Shown here: one piece after another, positions 1 to 8,607 of the stretch
Position numbering within the stretch: the first letter of the stretch is position 1
Layout of the letters: every line of letters begins with the position of its first letter
The notes under the pieces: generated by a model
Seen by the model: the letters and a program-made list of their open reading frames with translations, nothing else
Database searches by the model: none
What the model was told of the DNA's origin: nothing
Position numbers and translations under genes: made by a program
DNA from: Streptomyces sp. AC512_CC834
GTDB lineage: Bacteria; Actinomycetota; Actinomycetes; Streptomycetales; Streptomycetaceae
DNA length: 64,000 bases
NCBI RefSeq assembly: GCF_019049325.1
Contig: NZ_JAGMUO010000044.1
Coordinates: 1 to 64,000 of the forward strand
Direction of reading: 5' to 3'

Positions 1-357
1 CCTCAGAAGCCCGCTCCCCCACGGCCCCCCGTACCGAAGCCTCCCCCGCCGGTACCACCGGCACCACCGGCCTCGAGGCCCGAACCGCCGCCGCCTCCGC
101 GGCCCGCCCCGGCTCCGACCCCGACGCCCCGTCCCACCCCGCCGCCGGTCCGTCCGGCGGCTCCCGCGCCCGTCCCGTCGGCCACTCCCACCCCCACGCC
201 CACGCCGCGGCCTTCGCTGAGCCCGGTGCACTATCCGCGCCACCGCGCCGCCCGGCCGCCGCAGCGGTCCTCGCGCGGGACCACGTCGCCGCTCGTCTTC
301 GTCCTGCTCATCACGGTGCCCGCGGTGGTAGCCGTCGCCGCGCTCCGTGCGCGCTGA
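1..357 (+). CDS. Proline-rich membrane-anchored protein, C-terminal part
   Basis: The open frame enters from the left edge without a start, so only the last 118 residues are seen. About 70 residues are almost pure Pro/Ala/Thr/Arg, with PTPTPTP-type runs, followed by a short basic patch (RHRAARPPQRSSR) and one hydrophobic helix (about residues 98-114) just before the stop. This is the layout of an extended proline stalk with a C-terminal membrane anchor. The stop lies 15 bases before the next gene, so the two are probably co-transcribed. I do not recognise a family; the low-complexity part cannot be assigned. Confidence 0.6.
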   Translation, partial: PQKPAPPRPPVPKPPPPVPPAPPASRPEPPPPPRPAPAPTPTPRPTPPPVRPAAPAPVPSATPTPTPTPRPSLSPVHYPRHRAARPPQRSSRGTTSPLVFVLLITVPAVVAVAALRAR

Positions 358-372
358 TCCTGGAGGCCTCCC

Positions 373-1137
373 TTGCCGGAATGGCTTGTTCTCACCCTCG
401 CGATGCTGGCCGCCTGTGTCGTGGTGGTCATCGTCACCCTCCTGCGGCACCGCGCGGCGTCCGACGACGAGGACATCACCGAGACTCCCGACGTCATCGA
501 GTACATGACAATGTGGATCGGCGTGGTGTACGCCATCGTCCTGGGCCTGGCCATCGCCGGTGTCTGGGAGGCGCGCAGTGCCGCCCAGGACAACGTGCAG
601 ACGGAGGCCGTGGCGCTGCACGAGATCTCGGAACGCGTCCGCAGCTATCCGCCCGACGTCCGTGACCGCATCCGGGAGGATGTCAACGCCTATGTCGGAC
701 ACGTCGTCACCACCGAGTGGAAGGCGATGGCCGATGACGGCGAGGTGACCGACCGCGGCACCGAGCTGCTGGACCGCGTCCGCGCGGACGTCACCGACTA
801 CGAGCCGAAGTCGGACTTCGAGGCCCAGGCGTACCAGCCCCTCGTCGACCAGGTGGCCATCGCGGACCAGGCCCGTACCACCCGGGCGCAGTCCACCGGG
901 GCGACCATGCCGGGGGTGGTGTGGTTCGGGCTCATCGCCGGGGGCGTCATCACGATCGGGATGGTCTTCGCCCTGCAGATCCGGCGTACCACCCGCGAAC
1001 TGGTCCTGGCCGGACTGTTCTCGGCGCTGATCGCCTTCCTGCTGTTCCTGATCTGGGACTTCGACGCCCCCTTCAGCCGGGGCGTGGCGGCCTCGACCGA
1101 CCCGTTCCTGAGCCTTTTCCCCGGGATCGGAGGCTGA
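373..1137 (+). CDS. DUF4239 family membrane protein
   Basis: 254 residues. There is one N-terminal helix (about 4-24), a second at about 47-62, a soluble helical region rich in Glu/Arg (about 65-175), and two C-terminal helices (about 180-200 and 208-227). This pattern and the segment ITETPDVIEYMTMWIGVVYA fit the DUF4239 family of bacterial integral membrane proteins, whose function is unknown. The TTG start is chosen because a GGAGG lies 7 bases upstream; no ATG at the front of the frame has such a site. It follows the proline-rich gene by 15 bases. Confidence 0.8.
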   Translation: MPEWLVLTLAMLAACVVVVIVTLLRHRAASDDEDITETPDVIEYMTMWIGVVYAIVLGLAIAGVWEARSAAQDNVQTEAVALHEISERVRSYPPDVRDRIREDVNAYVGHVVTTEWKAMADDGEVTDRGTELLDRVRADVTDYEPKSDFEAQAYQPLVDQVAIADQARTTRAQSTGATMPGVVWFGLIAGGVITIGMVFALQIRRTTRELVLAGLFSALIAFLLFLIWDFDAPFSRGVAASTDPFLSLFPGIGG

Positions 1138-1344
1138 CACCGCGCCAGGGGACGGCCGACCACGCCGTCACCGTCCCTGGGGCGCCCCCTGAGACGCCCC
1201 TGGGCGGCCCACCCTCGTGCCCCATTCGCGCGACTGCGATCGCGCCCGCGCGCACGGCTTCCTAGCGTTTCGGACATCGAGGTGCATTCCTGGCGCGAGC
1301 GGAACAGGTCCGCCGCCGCTCCTCGGGGACCCGGAGGATTCACC

Positions 1345-1869
1345 ATGCGCGCGATACCCGTCGCCTCGGTCGCACTGCTGGGCGTCGCCGCCCTCTCCGC
1401 CTGCGTACCGGCCGGGGCCGCCGTCGGCGGAGACAACTCGACGTTCGGCTTCACCGTCCACCCGGGCATCGTGGAGCCGGGCGGCGAGGTGACGCTGGGG
1501 GTGGGCCGCACCGCCGCGGGCTGCCGGGGCCGGGTCACGGTCACCTCGCCGGTGTTCGACACGGTCACCATCCCCCGGCACGAGTCGTCGGCGACGGCGC
1601 GGGTCGACCGGGACGCCCGCCGCGGGGCGGTCTACCAGGTGTCGTTCGCCTGCAAGGAGCGGACCGGCACCGTGAACCTCACCATCGCGGACGGTTCGCA
1701 CCGTCCGACTCCCGAGCCCCGTCATTCCAAGGGGGTGCACGCCGGTGAGGGCGGCAGCGTCGCCGGGTTCGACGTGAAGCAGATCGGGCTCGGCGTGGCG
1801 CTCATCGCGGGTGCGGTGGGCACGGCGTACCACCTCTCGCGCCGCCGTCCCGGCGGGGACGGCACCTGA
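1345..1869 (+). CDS. Secreted protein with C-terminal membrane helix (paralogue of 1969-2463)
   Basis: 174 residues. The N-terminal signal sequence (MRAIPVASVALLGVAALSAC) ends in a possible lipobox. An Ig-like all-beta region follows (about 30-115) with a Cys pair (in TAAGCRGR and SFACKERTG), then a hydrophilic linker and one helix (about 147-160) followed by arginines. The ATG sits 7 bases after GGAGG. The same order of parts occurs in the convergent gene at 1969-2463, and a sortase gene follows, which suggests cell-surface proteins. No LPXTG or LAXTG is present. The specific role is unknown. Confidence 0.75.
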   Translation: MRAIPVASVALLGVAALSACVPAGAAVGGDNSTFGFTVHPGIVEPGGEVTLGVGRTAAGCRGRVTVTSPVFDTVTIPRHESSATARVDRDARRGAVYQVSFACKERTGTVNLTIADGSHRPTPEPRHSKGVHAGEGGSVAGFDVKQIGLGVALIAGAVGTAYHLSRRRPGGDGT

Positions 1870-1887
1870 TCCCACCGCACCGCGCGC

Positions 1888-1934
1888 ACAGGGCTTCGCC
1901 CCGGACCCTTGCCGGATCCGGGGCGAAGCCCTGT
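1888..1934. terminator. Bidirectional terminator hairpin
   Basis: Perfect 18-bp inverted repeat (1888-1905 with 1917-1934; arm begins ACAGGGCTTCGCCCC) with an 11-base loop. It lies between two convergent genes, as expected for a shared factor-independent terminator. There is no strong U-run, as is common in streptomycetes. Confidence 0.85.
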
Positions 1935-1968
1935 CGTGTGGGCGGGTGGACGGGTGGACGGGAACGGG

Positions 1969-2463
1969 TCAGAACCGGCGCTCGGCCCGGCGGCGCATCC
2001 AGAACAGGCCGCCACCGGCGAGGGCCGCGGCGACGAGCCCGCCGCCGATCGCGATGTCGGTCGGGGTCGCCCCGCTGGAGCTGCTGCCGCCGAGCCCGCC
2101 GCGGACACCGCCGATGACCGTGAAGGCCGCCGGGCGGGTCAGCCGCCTGCCCGAGCAGTTGACGGTGATGTCGTACGAGCCGGGCCGGGCGTCCTCCTTG
2201 ATGGTGGCTCTGCCCTTGGAGGTCTCGTTGGCTCCCCTGACCGGGGTCAGGTGGGTGGTCCGGAACGCGTCCGAGGTCATCGTGCCGCCCTGGGGGCAGC
2301 CGTCGACCGTGACGGTCATCTGACCGCCGCGGGCGATGACGCTGGGCAGGGCGACGATGTTGCTCGGCTGGTTGTGGTCGCCGCCGGCGGTGGCCGTGGG
2401 GGCGGCCAGTCCGAGGACAGCGACGGCGGCGCCGGCTGCCGCGAGGGCACGAGTGTTGCGCAT
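1969..2463 (-). CDS. Secreted protein with C-terminal membrane helix (paralogue of 1345-1869)
   Basis: 164 residues. A signal peptide (MRNTRALAAAGAAVAVLGL, cleavage probably after ATA) is followed by a beta-rich domain with two cysteines (VDGCPQGG and TVNCSGRR), a Gly/Ser-rich linker and a C-terminal helix ending in RRRAERRF. The ATG at 2463 has a GGAGGATC site upstream; longer frames upstream lack one. The order signal, Ig-like domain, linker, helix, Arg tail matches the convergent gene at 1345. The pair next to a sortase suggests surface anchoring, but no LPXTG-type signal is seen. Function unknown. Confidence 0.75.
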   Translation of the reverse strand: MRNTRALAAAGAAVAVLGLAAPTATAGGDHNQPSNIVALPSVIARGGQMTVTVDGCPQGGTMTSDAFRTTHLTPVRGANETSKGRATIKEDARPGSYDITVNCSGRRLTRPAAFTVIGGVRGGLGGSSSSGATPTDIAIGGGLVAAALAGGGLFWMRRRAERRF

Positions 2464-2794
2464 GTGATCCTCCGCGGAAGACGCCCCGGGACCCGTCCCC
2501 GGTCGATCGGCGAGAAAGCGCCTCCCAGAAAGACCCTCAGTTGCCTTGCACGAGGCCGCATTTCGGGAATGGTCCGTCCTGGTGAGGGCGGTACCGGGCC
2601 AAAACCGCGCGAGTGGATATCGCCGCAGGTCACGCACCGTCAGAAAATCTCCGCCGGGGAAATCCCGGATGGCTCACCGAAGGACGCGCGCACCACCCGT
2701 TCGCCGCCGCCCCGTCGCCGGTCCCACGCGCGGCGCTTAGCGTGCTCGTATGCGCGGATGATCCGGCGACGGCCGGGTCGAGAGGGGATGGCGA

Positions 2795-3463
2795 ATGTAC
2801 GACTCCGAGTTGGCCGAAGAGGAGGAGCGGCGGCGGAAGCGCGCTCCCTGGGGCGTGATAGCGCTTGTTCTGCTGACCGGTCTCGCGCTCGTCCGCAACG
2901 GCTCCGGGGAATTCGACGTGGGCCCGCCGCAGCCGGCGTCGGCCGCCGCCGCCCCGGACACCCGCGCGGGCTCCGGTGACGGCGCCGCGGGCAGTGTCAA
3001 GCCGCTGCCGTACTCGGTGCCCGACCGGGTCTCCATCCCCGCCATCCAGGTCGACGCGCCGGTCATGGCGGTCGGTCTCGACGTGGACGGCTGGGTGGAC
3101 GCGCCGCCGCCCGAGGACCCGAATCTGGCCGGCTGGTTCACCGGCGCGGTCGCCCCCGGGGAAAAGGGCACGGCGGTCGTGGTCGGCCATGTCGACAACC
3201 AGCAGGGCCCCGCCGTCTTCTACGGACTCGGCGCCCTGAAAAAGGGAAACAAGGTGGAGATCCACCGCCAGGACGGAAAGACGGCGGTATTCGAGATCTA
3301 CGGCATCGAGGTGTTCGAGAAGGACAATTTCCCCGGCGACCGGGTCTACGCCTCGAAGGGCAGCCCCGAATTGCGGGTCATCACCTGCGGCGGCGGTTTC
3401 TCCAAGCAGAACGGCTACGACGGGAACGTCGTCACGTTCGCCCGCCTGGTCGAGGTCCGCTGA
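2795..3463 (+). CDS. Class F-type sortase
   Basis: 222 residues. A charged N-terminus (EEEERRRKR) and one membrane helix (about 19-33) leave the catalytic domain outside the cell. The sortase fold is shown by VVVGHVDNQQGPAVFYGL (catalytic His132) and LRVITCGGGF (nucleophile Cys198); Arg217 near the end is a candidate for the third residue. Sortases cleave a C-terminal sorting signal and join the protein to an amino group. The size and the TC-G-G motif fit the actinobacterial class E/F group. The two neighbouring membrane-anchored proteins are obvious partner candidates, although neither has a classical sorting motif. Confidence 0.85.
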   Translation: MYDSELAEEEERRRKRAPWGVIALVLLTGLALVRNGSGEFDVGPPQPASAAAAPDTRAGSGDGAAGSVKPLPYSVPDRVSIPAIQVDAPVMAVGLDVDGWVDAPPPEDPNLAGWFTGAVAPGEKGTAVVVGHVDNQQGPAVFYGLGALKKGNKVEIHRQDGKTAVFEIYGIEVFEKDNFPGDRVYASKGSPELRVITCGGGFSKQNGYDGNVVTFARLVEVR

Positions 3464-3494
3464 GCGTGCCCCGGCCGGGCGGGCGCGGCGGCGG

Positions 3495-4337
3495 TCACAG
3501 CAGGCGCCTCCGCGGGACCGTGAGGTGGTAGCCGGAGTCGAGCAGCTCGGGCAGATAGCGCCGCAGGGCGCGCACGCTCTGCGACCGGTCGCCCCCGGCG
3601 TCGTGCGAGAGCACCACGACGCCGGGGGCGGCGCCGTCCTCGACCCGGTCGACGATGGTGTCGGTGCCGGGGGTGGTCCAGTCACGGGTGTCCACGGTCC
3701 AGGCCAGCGGTTCCATGCCGAGCTCGGAGCCGAGTTGGAAGGTGGCGCGGTTCCACGCCCCGTAGGGGGCCCGGAACCAGCGGGGCGCCTCACCGTAGGC
3801 CTGCTCGACGACCTCGCTCGTGCGCTCCATCTCGGAGCGGATGCGGCGCCGGGTGAGTTTGGTCAGCAGTGGGTGGGACCAGGTGTGGTTGCCGACCACG
3901 TGTCCCTCGTCGGACATCCGGGTCAGCAGGTCCCGGTTGTAGTCCGCCATCTCCCCGCACACGAAGAACGTCGCGTGCACGTCGTACTTGGCCAGCGTGT
4001 CCAGGATCTGCGGGGTGTACTCGGGATGGGGTCCGTCGTCGAAGGTGAGCAGCATGGTGCGGCCCCGGCCCGTCATGCGCAGGATCGGCTCGCTGCGCAC
4101 CGGGGGCTGCCGGGGCGCGGCACGTGGGCTGCCGTATCCGGTCAGGGGCTTCAGCCGGTAGCCCGAGGGTTTGAGCGGGCTGTGCGGCGGGGGTCCCGGG
4201 GCGGGGGCGGGCGGCCCGGCCGGTCCGTTTCCCAGGCCCGTCGCGAGCGCACCGCCGACGCCGGCCGCTCCGACGGCCGCGACACCGGCGAGCAGTGCGC
4301 GACGTGTGGGCATGTGTGTGGGCAAGTGTGTGGGCAA
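3495..4337 (-). CDS. Secreted NodB-type polysaccharide deacetylase
   Basis: 280 residues from the chosen start. All five motifs of the NodB (CE4) fold are present: TFDDGP (98-103), H151-x3-H155 for the metal, RAPYG (189-193), VDTRDW and LSHD (243-246). The enzyme should remove N-acetyl groups from a wall or extracellular polysaccharide. A twin-Arg-like leader (TRRALLAG) and a Pro-rich linker precede the domain. Several in-frame starts exist (ATG 4352, TTG 4337, TTG 4325, ATG 4313) in a 12-base repeat. TTG 4337 is preferred because a GAAAGGA site lies just before it, inside the longer frame. Confidence 0.85.
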   Translation of the reverse strand: MPTHLPTHMPTRRALLAGVAAVGAAGVGGALATGLGNGPAGPPAPAPGPPPHSPLKPSGYRLKPLTGYGSPRAAPRQPPVRSEPILRMTGRGRTMLLTFDDGPHPEYTPQILDTLAKYDVHATFFVCGEMADYNRDLLTRMSDEGHVVGNHTWSHPLLTKLTRRRIRSEMERTSEVVEQAYGEAPRWFRAPYGAWNRATFQLGSELGMEPLAWTVDTRDWTTPGTDTIVDRVEDGAAPGVVVLSHDAGGDRSQSVRALRRYLPELLDSGYHLTVPRRRLL

Positions 4338-4450
4338 GTGATCCTTTCTCATGACTCATCAGTCGCCCGGCCGGACCGCGCCGCACCTGAGCAACACCGG
4401 TGCGGCGGTACGAATCCACCCGGCCGGCCGAAGATCACGAAGGACTCCGA

Positions 4451-4456
4451 TAGCCT
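4451..4456 (+). promoter_or_regulatory. Possible -10 element of a leaderless promoter
   Basis: TAGCCT ends 6 bases before the GTG at 4463, and no ribosome binding site precedes that GTG. This spacing would start the transcript at or next to the start codon. No convincing -35 is seen, so the call is tentative. Confidence 0.3.
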
Positions 4457-4462
4457 CGCCGC

Positions 4463-4924
4463 GTGACGGAACAGCACTCCCATCAGTTCGAACGCGGCAC
4501 GGACGGACCGAAGGTCATCGTCGTCGGTGTGGACGGCTCCGACTCCTCGCTCCGGGCCGCGGCCTACGCCGGTGGCCTGGCCCGGCGCCAGGGTGCCCTG
4601 CTCGCCGTGGTGTACGTACAGCCGGTACTGGCGGGGGGTGCGGCGCTCGGGGCGCCGGTGGCGGAGACGACCGACGAGATCGCCGAGGAGCTGGTGGCCC
4701 AGATCCGGGAGGCGACCGAGCGGGTCAAGGGGATATTCGACATCCGCTGGGAGTTCCACACGTTCCGCGGCGACCCGTACAGCGGCCTGGTGACGACGGC
4801 CGACCAGTTGAAGGCGGACGCGGTGGTGGTGGGCGCCTCCGAGCAGGCCGGTCACCGGTTCATCGGCTCCGTCGCGGTCCGGCTGGTGAAGGCGGGGCGC
4901 TGGCCGGTGACCGTGGTGCCGTAG
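4463..4924 (+). CDS. Universal stress protein, UspA family
   Basis: 153 residues, the usual length of a single-domain Usp. The fold is shown by VIVVGVDGSDSSLRAAAYAG at the front and ADAVVVGASEQAGHRFIGSV near the end. The latter resembles the ATP-binding G-x2-G-x9-G(S/T) signature but is imperfect, so nucleotide binding is uncertain. The family is cytoplasmic and linked to stress and dormancy. The start is GTG with no ribosome binding site and a possible -10 close upstream, so the message may be leaderless. The gene is divergent from the deacetylase and upstream of an amino-acid permease on the same strand. Confidence 0.85.
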   Translation: MTEQHSHQFERGTDGPKVIVVGVDGSDSSLRAAAYAGGLARRQGALLAVVYVQPVLAGGAALGAPVAETTDEIAEELVAQIREATERVKGIFDIRWEFHTFRGDPYSGLVTTADQLKADAVVVGASEQAGHRFIGSVAVRLVKAGRWPVTVVP

Positions 4925-5051
4925 CACCGCCGGGACCGGGTGTCCGGACCGGGTCTCGGGACCGGGTGTGCGTCGTGGCTTCCGTCCCGGACGTGTGTGA
5001 GTCATCATGATCCACCGTCAGCCGTTTGCCGTTCACGAAGAGGTGAGGCGC

Positions 5052-6458
5052 ATGGCCCGGATCCGCATGGGTGAGGGTGTTCTCCGCCGCAAACCCATCG
5101 AGCACATCGAGGAGACGGAGAGCGGCGGGGGCCTGGTCCGCTCGCTGGGACTGTGGCAGCTCACCGCGATCGGCGTGGGCGGCATCATCGGGGCCGGCAT
5201 CTTCACGCTGGCCGGCACGGTCGCCAACGGCACTGCGGGCCCCGCGGTCCTCGTCTCCTTCCTGATCGCGGGCGTCGCGAGCGCGGCGGCCGCCCTGTCC
5301 TACGCCGAGTTCGCCGGGCTGATCCCGAAGGCGGGCTCCGCGTACACCTACGGCTACGCGGTCCTGGGCGAGCTGGTGGGGTGGTTCATCGGCTGGGACC
5401 TGCTGCTCGAGTACACGGCGATCGTGGCGGTGGTCGCGATCGGCATCTCGGGCTACTTCAGCTTCCTGGTCAACGAGATGGGCGCCGACCTGCCGAACTG
5501 GATGCTGGGTGCGCCCGGCACCGGGGACGGTCACCGAGTCGACCTGTTCGCGGCCGTGCTGTGCCTGCTGATCGCGTATCTGCTGACGCTGGGCATCAGG
5601 AACGCGGCCCGTTTCGAGATGGTCGTGGTCGTACTGAAGGTGCTGGTGGTGCTGCTGGTGATCGGGGTCGGTGTCTTCCACGTCGAGACCTCGAACTACC
5701 ACCCGTTCTTCCCGTTCGGGGTCGGCGGGGCGTTCACCGGTGCGGCGACGGTGTTCTTCGCGGTCTTCGGCTACGACGCCATGTCGACGGCGGCCGAGGA
5801 GTCGAAGGACGCCCAGCGGCACATGCCGAAGGCGATCATCTACTCGCTGATCATCTCGATGGTGCTGTACGTGGCGGCCTGTCTGGTGCTGACCGGTATG
5901 CAGAACTACAAGAGCATCGACCCGGAGAGCGGCTTCTCGACGGCGTTCAAGTCGGTGGGGCTGAGTTCGCTGGCCGACATCATCGCGGTGGGCGCCATCA
6001 TCGGCATCCTCACGGTGATGTTCACGTTCATGCTGGGCGTCACCCGCGTGTGGTTCTCCATGTCGCGCGACGGGCTGCTGCCCAAGTGGTTCGCCAAGAC
6101 GCACCCGACGCGGCACGTGCCGACGCGGGTCACCTGGATCGTCGGGTGCGCGTCGGCCGTGATCGCCGGGTTCCTGCCGATCGGCGAGGCGGCCGAGCTG
6201 ACCAACATCGGCATCCTGCTGGCGTTCGTGGTGGTGTGCGCCGCGGTGATCGTGCTGCGCTACCGGCAGCCGGACCTGCCGCGCACCTTCCGTACGCCGT
6301 GGATGCCGTTCGTGCCGGCGCTGGGCATCGTCTTCTCGATCTGGCTGATCACGTTCCTCCAGTGGCAGACCTGGCTGCGGTTCGCCGTGTGGTTCTTGGT
6401 GGGCCTGGTGATCTACTTCACGTACTCCTACCGGAAGTCGGAGCTGGCGCGCCGTTAG
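5052..6458 (+). CDS. APC superfamily amino-acid permease (cationic amino-acid type)
   Basis: 468 residues with about 12 membrane helices. The first helix carries IGVGGIIGAGIFTLAG, the backbone substrate-binding loop of the APC superfamily. The helix around SYAEFAGLIPKAGSAYTYGY is typical of the cationic amino-acid (CAT/YfnA-like) branch, and FGYDAMSTAAEESKDAQRHMPKAI is the usual region around helix 6-7. It should import an amino acid with protons or exchange it. ATG 5052 is chosen over an upstream in-frame ATG because GAGGTGAGG lies directly before it. It is convergent with the CapA gene. Confidence 0.85.
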   Translation: MARIRMGEGVLRRKPIEHIEETESGGGLVRSLGLWQLTAIGVGGIIGAGIFTLAGTVANGTAGPAVLVSFLIAGVASAAAALSYAEFAGLIPKAGSAYTYGYAVLGELVGWFIGWDLLLEYTAIVAVVAIGISGYFSFLVNEMGADLPNWMLGAPGTGDGHRVDLFAAVLCLLIAYLLTLGIRNAARFEMVVVVLKVLVVLLVIGVGVFHVETSNYHPFFPFGVGGAFTGAATVFFAVFGYDAMSTAAEESKDAQRHMPKAIIYSLIISMVLYVAACLVLTGMQNYKSIDPESGFSTAFKSVGLSSLADIIAVGAIIGILTVMFTFMLGVTRVWFSMSRDGLLPKWFAKTHPTRHVPTRVTWIVGCASAVIAGFLPIGEAAELTNIGILLAFVVVCAAVIVLRYRQPDLPRTFRTPWMPFVPALGIVFSIWLITFLQWQTWLRFAVWFLVGLVIYFTYSYRKSELARR

Positions 6459-6490
6459 CGGGTGCGCGGGACCGGAGCCCGCGGCGCGGC

Positions 6491-6510
6491 CGGGCCGGGC
6501 CGGGCCGGGC
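6491..6510. repeat. Short CGGGC tandem repeat between convergent genes
   Basis: Four perfect copies of the pentamer CGGGC lie in the 61-bp gap between the permease and capA-like stops, next to inverted GC-rich sequence. It may form part of a terminator; no clean hairpin stands out. Confidence 0.5.
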
Positions 6511-6519
6511 ACCACCGGC

Positions 6520-7674
6520 CTACTTCGCCATCACCAGCCCGTCCTCGGCCGCGCCCCGGCCGAGGACGACGTCGCGGATGCGGTCGCGCACGGCGCGTAC
6601 GTCGGCGCCCTTGTCCAGGGCCCGGTTGAGGTTCACCACCCGGCCGGCGTCGACGTCGAACAACTGCGGGACGAACTCGGCCCTGGTCACCCTCCAGCGT
6701 TCGCCCCGCCGGGCGGGCGGGGCGAAGGTGAAGCGGCCGATGGTCGACTGGTTGCCGCGCGGATCGCGGGCGCCCCCGGCATTGACCATCTCGCCCGCGA
6801 TCTGGTCCCCCATCCCGTAGACCACCCAGGTGCCGTTGACCTTCTCGTAGGCCTGCGGGACATGGGCGTGGGTGCCCAGGATCAGGTCGATGTCGGGGCG
6901 GTCGCCGGTGCGTGCGGCGGTCAGTCTCCGGGCCAGGGCCAACTGGTCCCGGTCGGGCGCGTCCTGCCATTCGGTGCCCCAGTGCAGGGACACCACGACG
7001 ACGTCCGCGCCCGCCTTCCGGGCGGCCCGCGCGTCCTCGACGATGCGCGCCTCGTCGATCAGGCCGACCGCCCAGGGCTGTCCCGGGGGCAGCGGGTGGC
7101 CGTTGGTGTGGAGGGTGTAGGCGAGGTGGGCCACCTCGGCCCGGCCGGCGCGCAGGACCGTCGCGGTGTCCGCCTCGCCCTCTGTGCGCGCCGTCCCGGC
7201 GTGCCGCACGCCGGCGCGGTCGAGGGCGTCCAGGGTGCGGCGGATGCCGTCCGCGCCGTCGTCGACACTGTGGTCGGAGGCGGTGGAGCAGCCGTCGTAG
7301 CCGGTCGCGGCCAGCGCCTTGGCCACCTCGGGCGGGGACTTGAAGAGGGGGTAGCCGCTGTAGTCGCCGTTCGCGCCGTAGACGGTCTCCATGTGGCACA
7401 GGGCGAGGTCGGCGCGCGAGACGATCGGGCGGGCGCCGGCGAGCATGGGGCGGAAGTCGTAGCCGGTGCCGCCGGAGTCGAAGCGGGCCCGCTCGATGAT
7501 CGAGTCGTGCGGCAGTACGTCGCCGGAGGCGACCAGTGTGAAGGCGCCGCTTTCCGCGGCGGGCGGGGCCTGCGCCGGGCCGTTCGGCGGTTCGTGGTCG
7601 CGGGCCTGGCAGGCCGCGCCCGCGGTGAGGAGGGCGGTCAGGGCCAGGGCCACCTGCCGACTGCGTGTGATCAT
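6520..7674 (-). CDS. CapA-like lipoprotein with metallophosphatase fold
   Basis: 384 residues. The front carries a lipoprotein signal with lipobox LTAGAAC. The domain matches the CapA/PGA_cap family: LVASGDVLPHDSII (first metal motif), ALCHMETVYG, SVDDGADGIRRT, VVSLHWGTEW and LILGTHAHVPQAYEKVNG (His-rich motif). CapA proteins belong to poly-gamma-glutamate export loci in bacilli, but no capBC genes are present here, so the substrate is unknown. The start is ATG 7674 rather than a longer frame because the signal peptide begins there. About 240 bp separates it from the divergent sigma-factor gene, including an AT-rich stretch (about 7709-7742). Confidence 0.85.
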   Translation of the reverse strand: MITRSRQVALALTALLTAGAACQARDHEPPNGPAQAPPAAESGAFTLVASGDVLPHDSIIERARFDSGGTGYDFRPMLAGARPIVSRADLALCHMETVYGANGDYSGYPLFKSPPEVAKALAATGYDGCSTASDHSVDDGADGIRRTLDALDRAGVRHAGTARTEGEADTATVLRAGRAEVAHLAYTLHTNGHPLPPGQPWAVGLIDEARIVEDARAARKAGADVVVVSLHWGTEWQDAPDRDQLALARRLTAARTGDRPDIDLILGTHAHVPQAYEKVNGTWVVYGMGDQIAGEMVNAGGARDPRGNQSTIGRFTFAPPARRGERWRVTRAEFVPQLFDVDAGRVVNLNRALDKGADVRAVRDRIRDVVLGRGAAEDGLVMAK

Positions 7675-7814
7675 CCGTTCACCCGTTCGCTCCGCTGGGT
7701 CACACACCGATTAAAAGTCACATTTACTTACAAACAGGTAATGAGGCGTGGCTTGTCACAGGCGGCTCCGACACGCCCATTAGCCCGTCCGGCGTGCGCG
7801 AACGGGGGGTGCCG

Positions 7815-7838
7815 ACCGTTCGTCGAACCGTTCGTCGA
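7815..7838 (+). repeat. 12-bp tandem direct repeat upstream of the sigma factor
   Basis: ACCGTTCGTCGA occurs twice in tandem, 74 to 97 bases before the sigma-factor start. It could be a regulator site, but no regulator is implied by sequence alone. Confidence 0.5.
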
Positions 7839-7911
7839 CGCGATCGACCGTCCGCCGCACACCCGTGCGTACGCCCTGTCCCCGCGCGGCCCCCTGCGGT
7901 GCCATACGGCC

Positions 7912-8466
7912 ATGACGGCCGGAATCACCCTGACGGACACCGCGAACGGGACGACCGCCGAGCACGAGCTCGCCGCACTGCAGCGCGAGCACGGCCGGCC
8001 GCTCTTCGCGCTGTTGCTGCGGCTCAGCGACGGCGACCGGCAACGCGCCGAGGACCTCGTGCAGGAGACCCTGGTCCGCGCCTGGCAGCACCCCGAGGCG
8101 CTGCGCGCCGACGACTTCGACTCCGTACGGCCCTGGCTGCTCACCGTGGCGCGGCGCCTCGCGATCGACGCGCGCCGCGCCCGTCAGGCACGCCCCCCGG
8201 AGGTCGGCGACGCCGTACTGGAGAACGCGCGGGTCTGCGCCGATCACGCCGAACGGGCCGCCGCCGCCCTCGATGTGCGCGAGGCTGTGAAGACTCTCAC
8301 TCCGGAGCACCGTGAAGTCCTGGTGCTGGTGTACTTCCAGGGGGCGAGTGTGGCGGAAGCCGCGGCGGCCCTCGGCATCCCGCCCGGTACCGTGAAGTCC
8401 CGCGCTTACTACGCGCTGCGCGCCCTGCGCAGGGTGCTACCGGGATACGCCGCCGACCTGCGGTGA
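7912..8466 (+). CDS. ECF-type RNA polymerase sigma factor
   Basis: 184 residues. Region 2 is seen in RAEDLVQETLVRAWQHP with the following WLLTVARRLAIDARRAR, and region 4 in LTPEHREVLVLVYFQ with the helix-turn-helix SVAEAAAALGIPPGTVKSR. It should direct RNA polymerase to a small regulon. The sequence is like the SigL/SigK-type ECF factors of actinomycetes. ATG 7912 is chosen because homology starts just after it; the frame is open far upstream without meaning. An anti-sigma factor lies two genes on (9323), with one unknown gene between, all on one strand. Confidence 0.9.
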   Translation: MTAGITLTDTANGTTAEHELAALQREHGRPLFALLLRLSDGDRQRAEDLVQETLVRAWQHPEALRADDFDSVRPWLLTVARRLAIDARRARQARPPEVGDAVLENARVCADHAERAAAALDVREAVKTLTPEHREVLVLVYFQGASVAEAAAALGIPPGTVKSRAYYALRALRRVLPGYAADLR

Positions 8467-8516
8467 AACCGACCGTATGGTCAAACCTCCGTAAAGCGCC
8501 TTGCCCGGGACCCCGG

Positions 8517-8534
8517 TTGAGTAATCGGCTGTCC
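8517..8534 (+). promoter_or_regulatory. Shared 18-base motif, copy 1 (candidate ECF promoter)
   Basis: TTGAGTAATCGGCTGTCC lies 73 bases before the start at 8608. A near copy, TTGAGTGATTCGGCTGTCC (one indel and one change), lies 61 bases before the anti-sigma gene. The shared position suggests a common promoter or operator in the sigma-factor cluster. Confidence 0.4.
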
Positions 8535-8607
8535 TCATCCGTGTTCCGGACGGGGGCCCATGACCCGGGTCGGGCGACGCGCACGCACCGGAGGAAGGCA
8601 GGAAGGG

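Noticed and set aside
6862..7911. Open frame extending the sigma factor far upstream
   Set aside because: It runs antisense through the CapA gene; sigma-factor homology begins only after ATG 7912.
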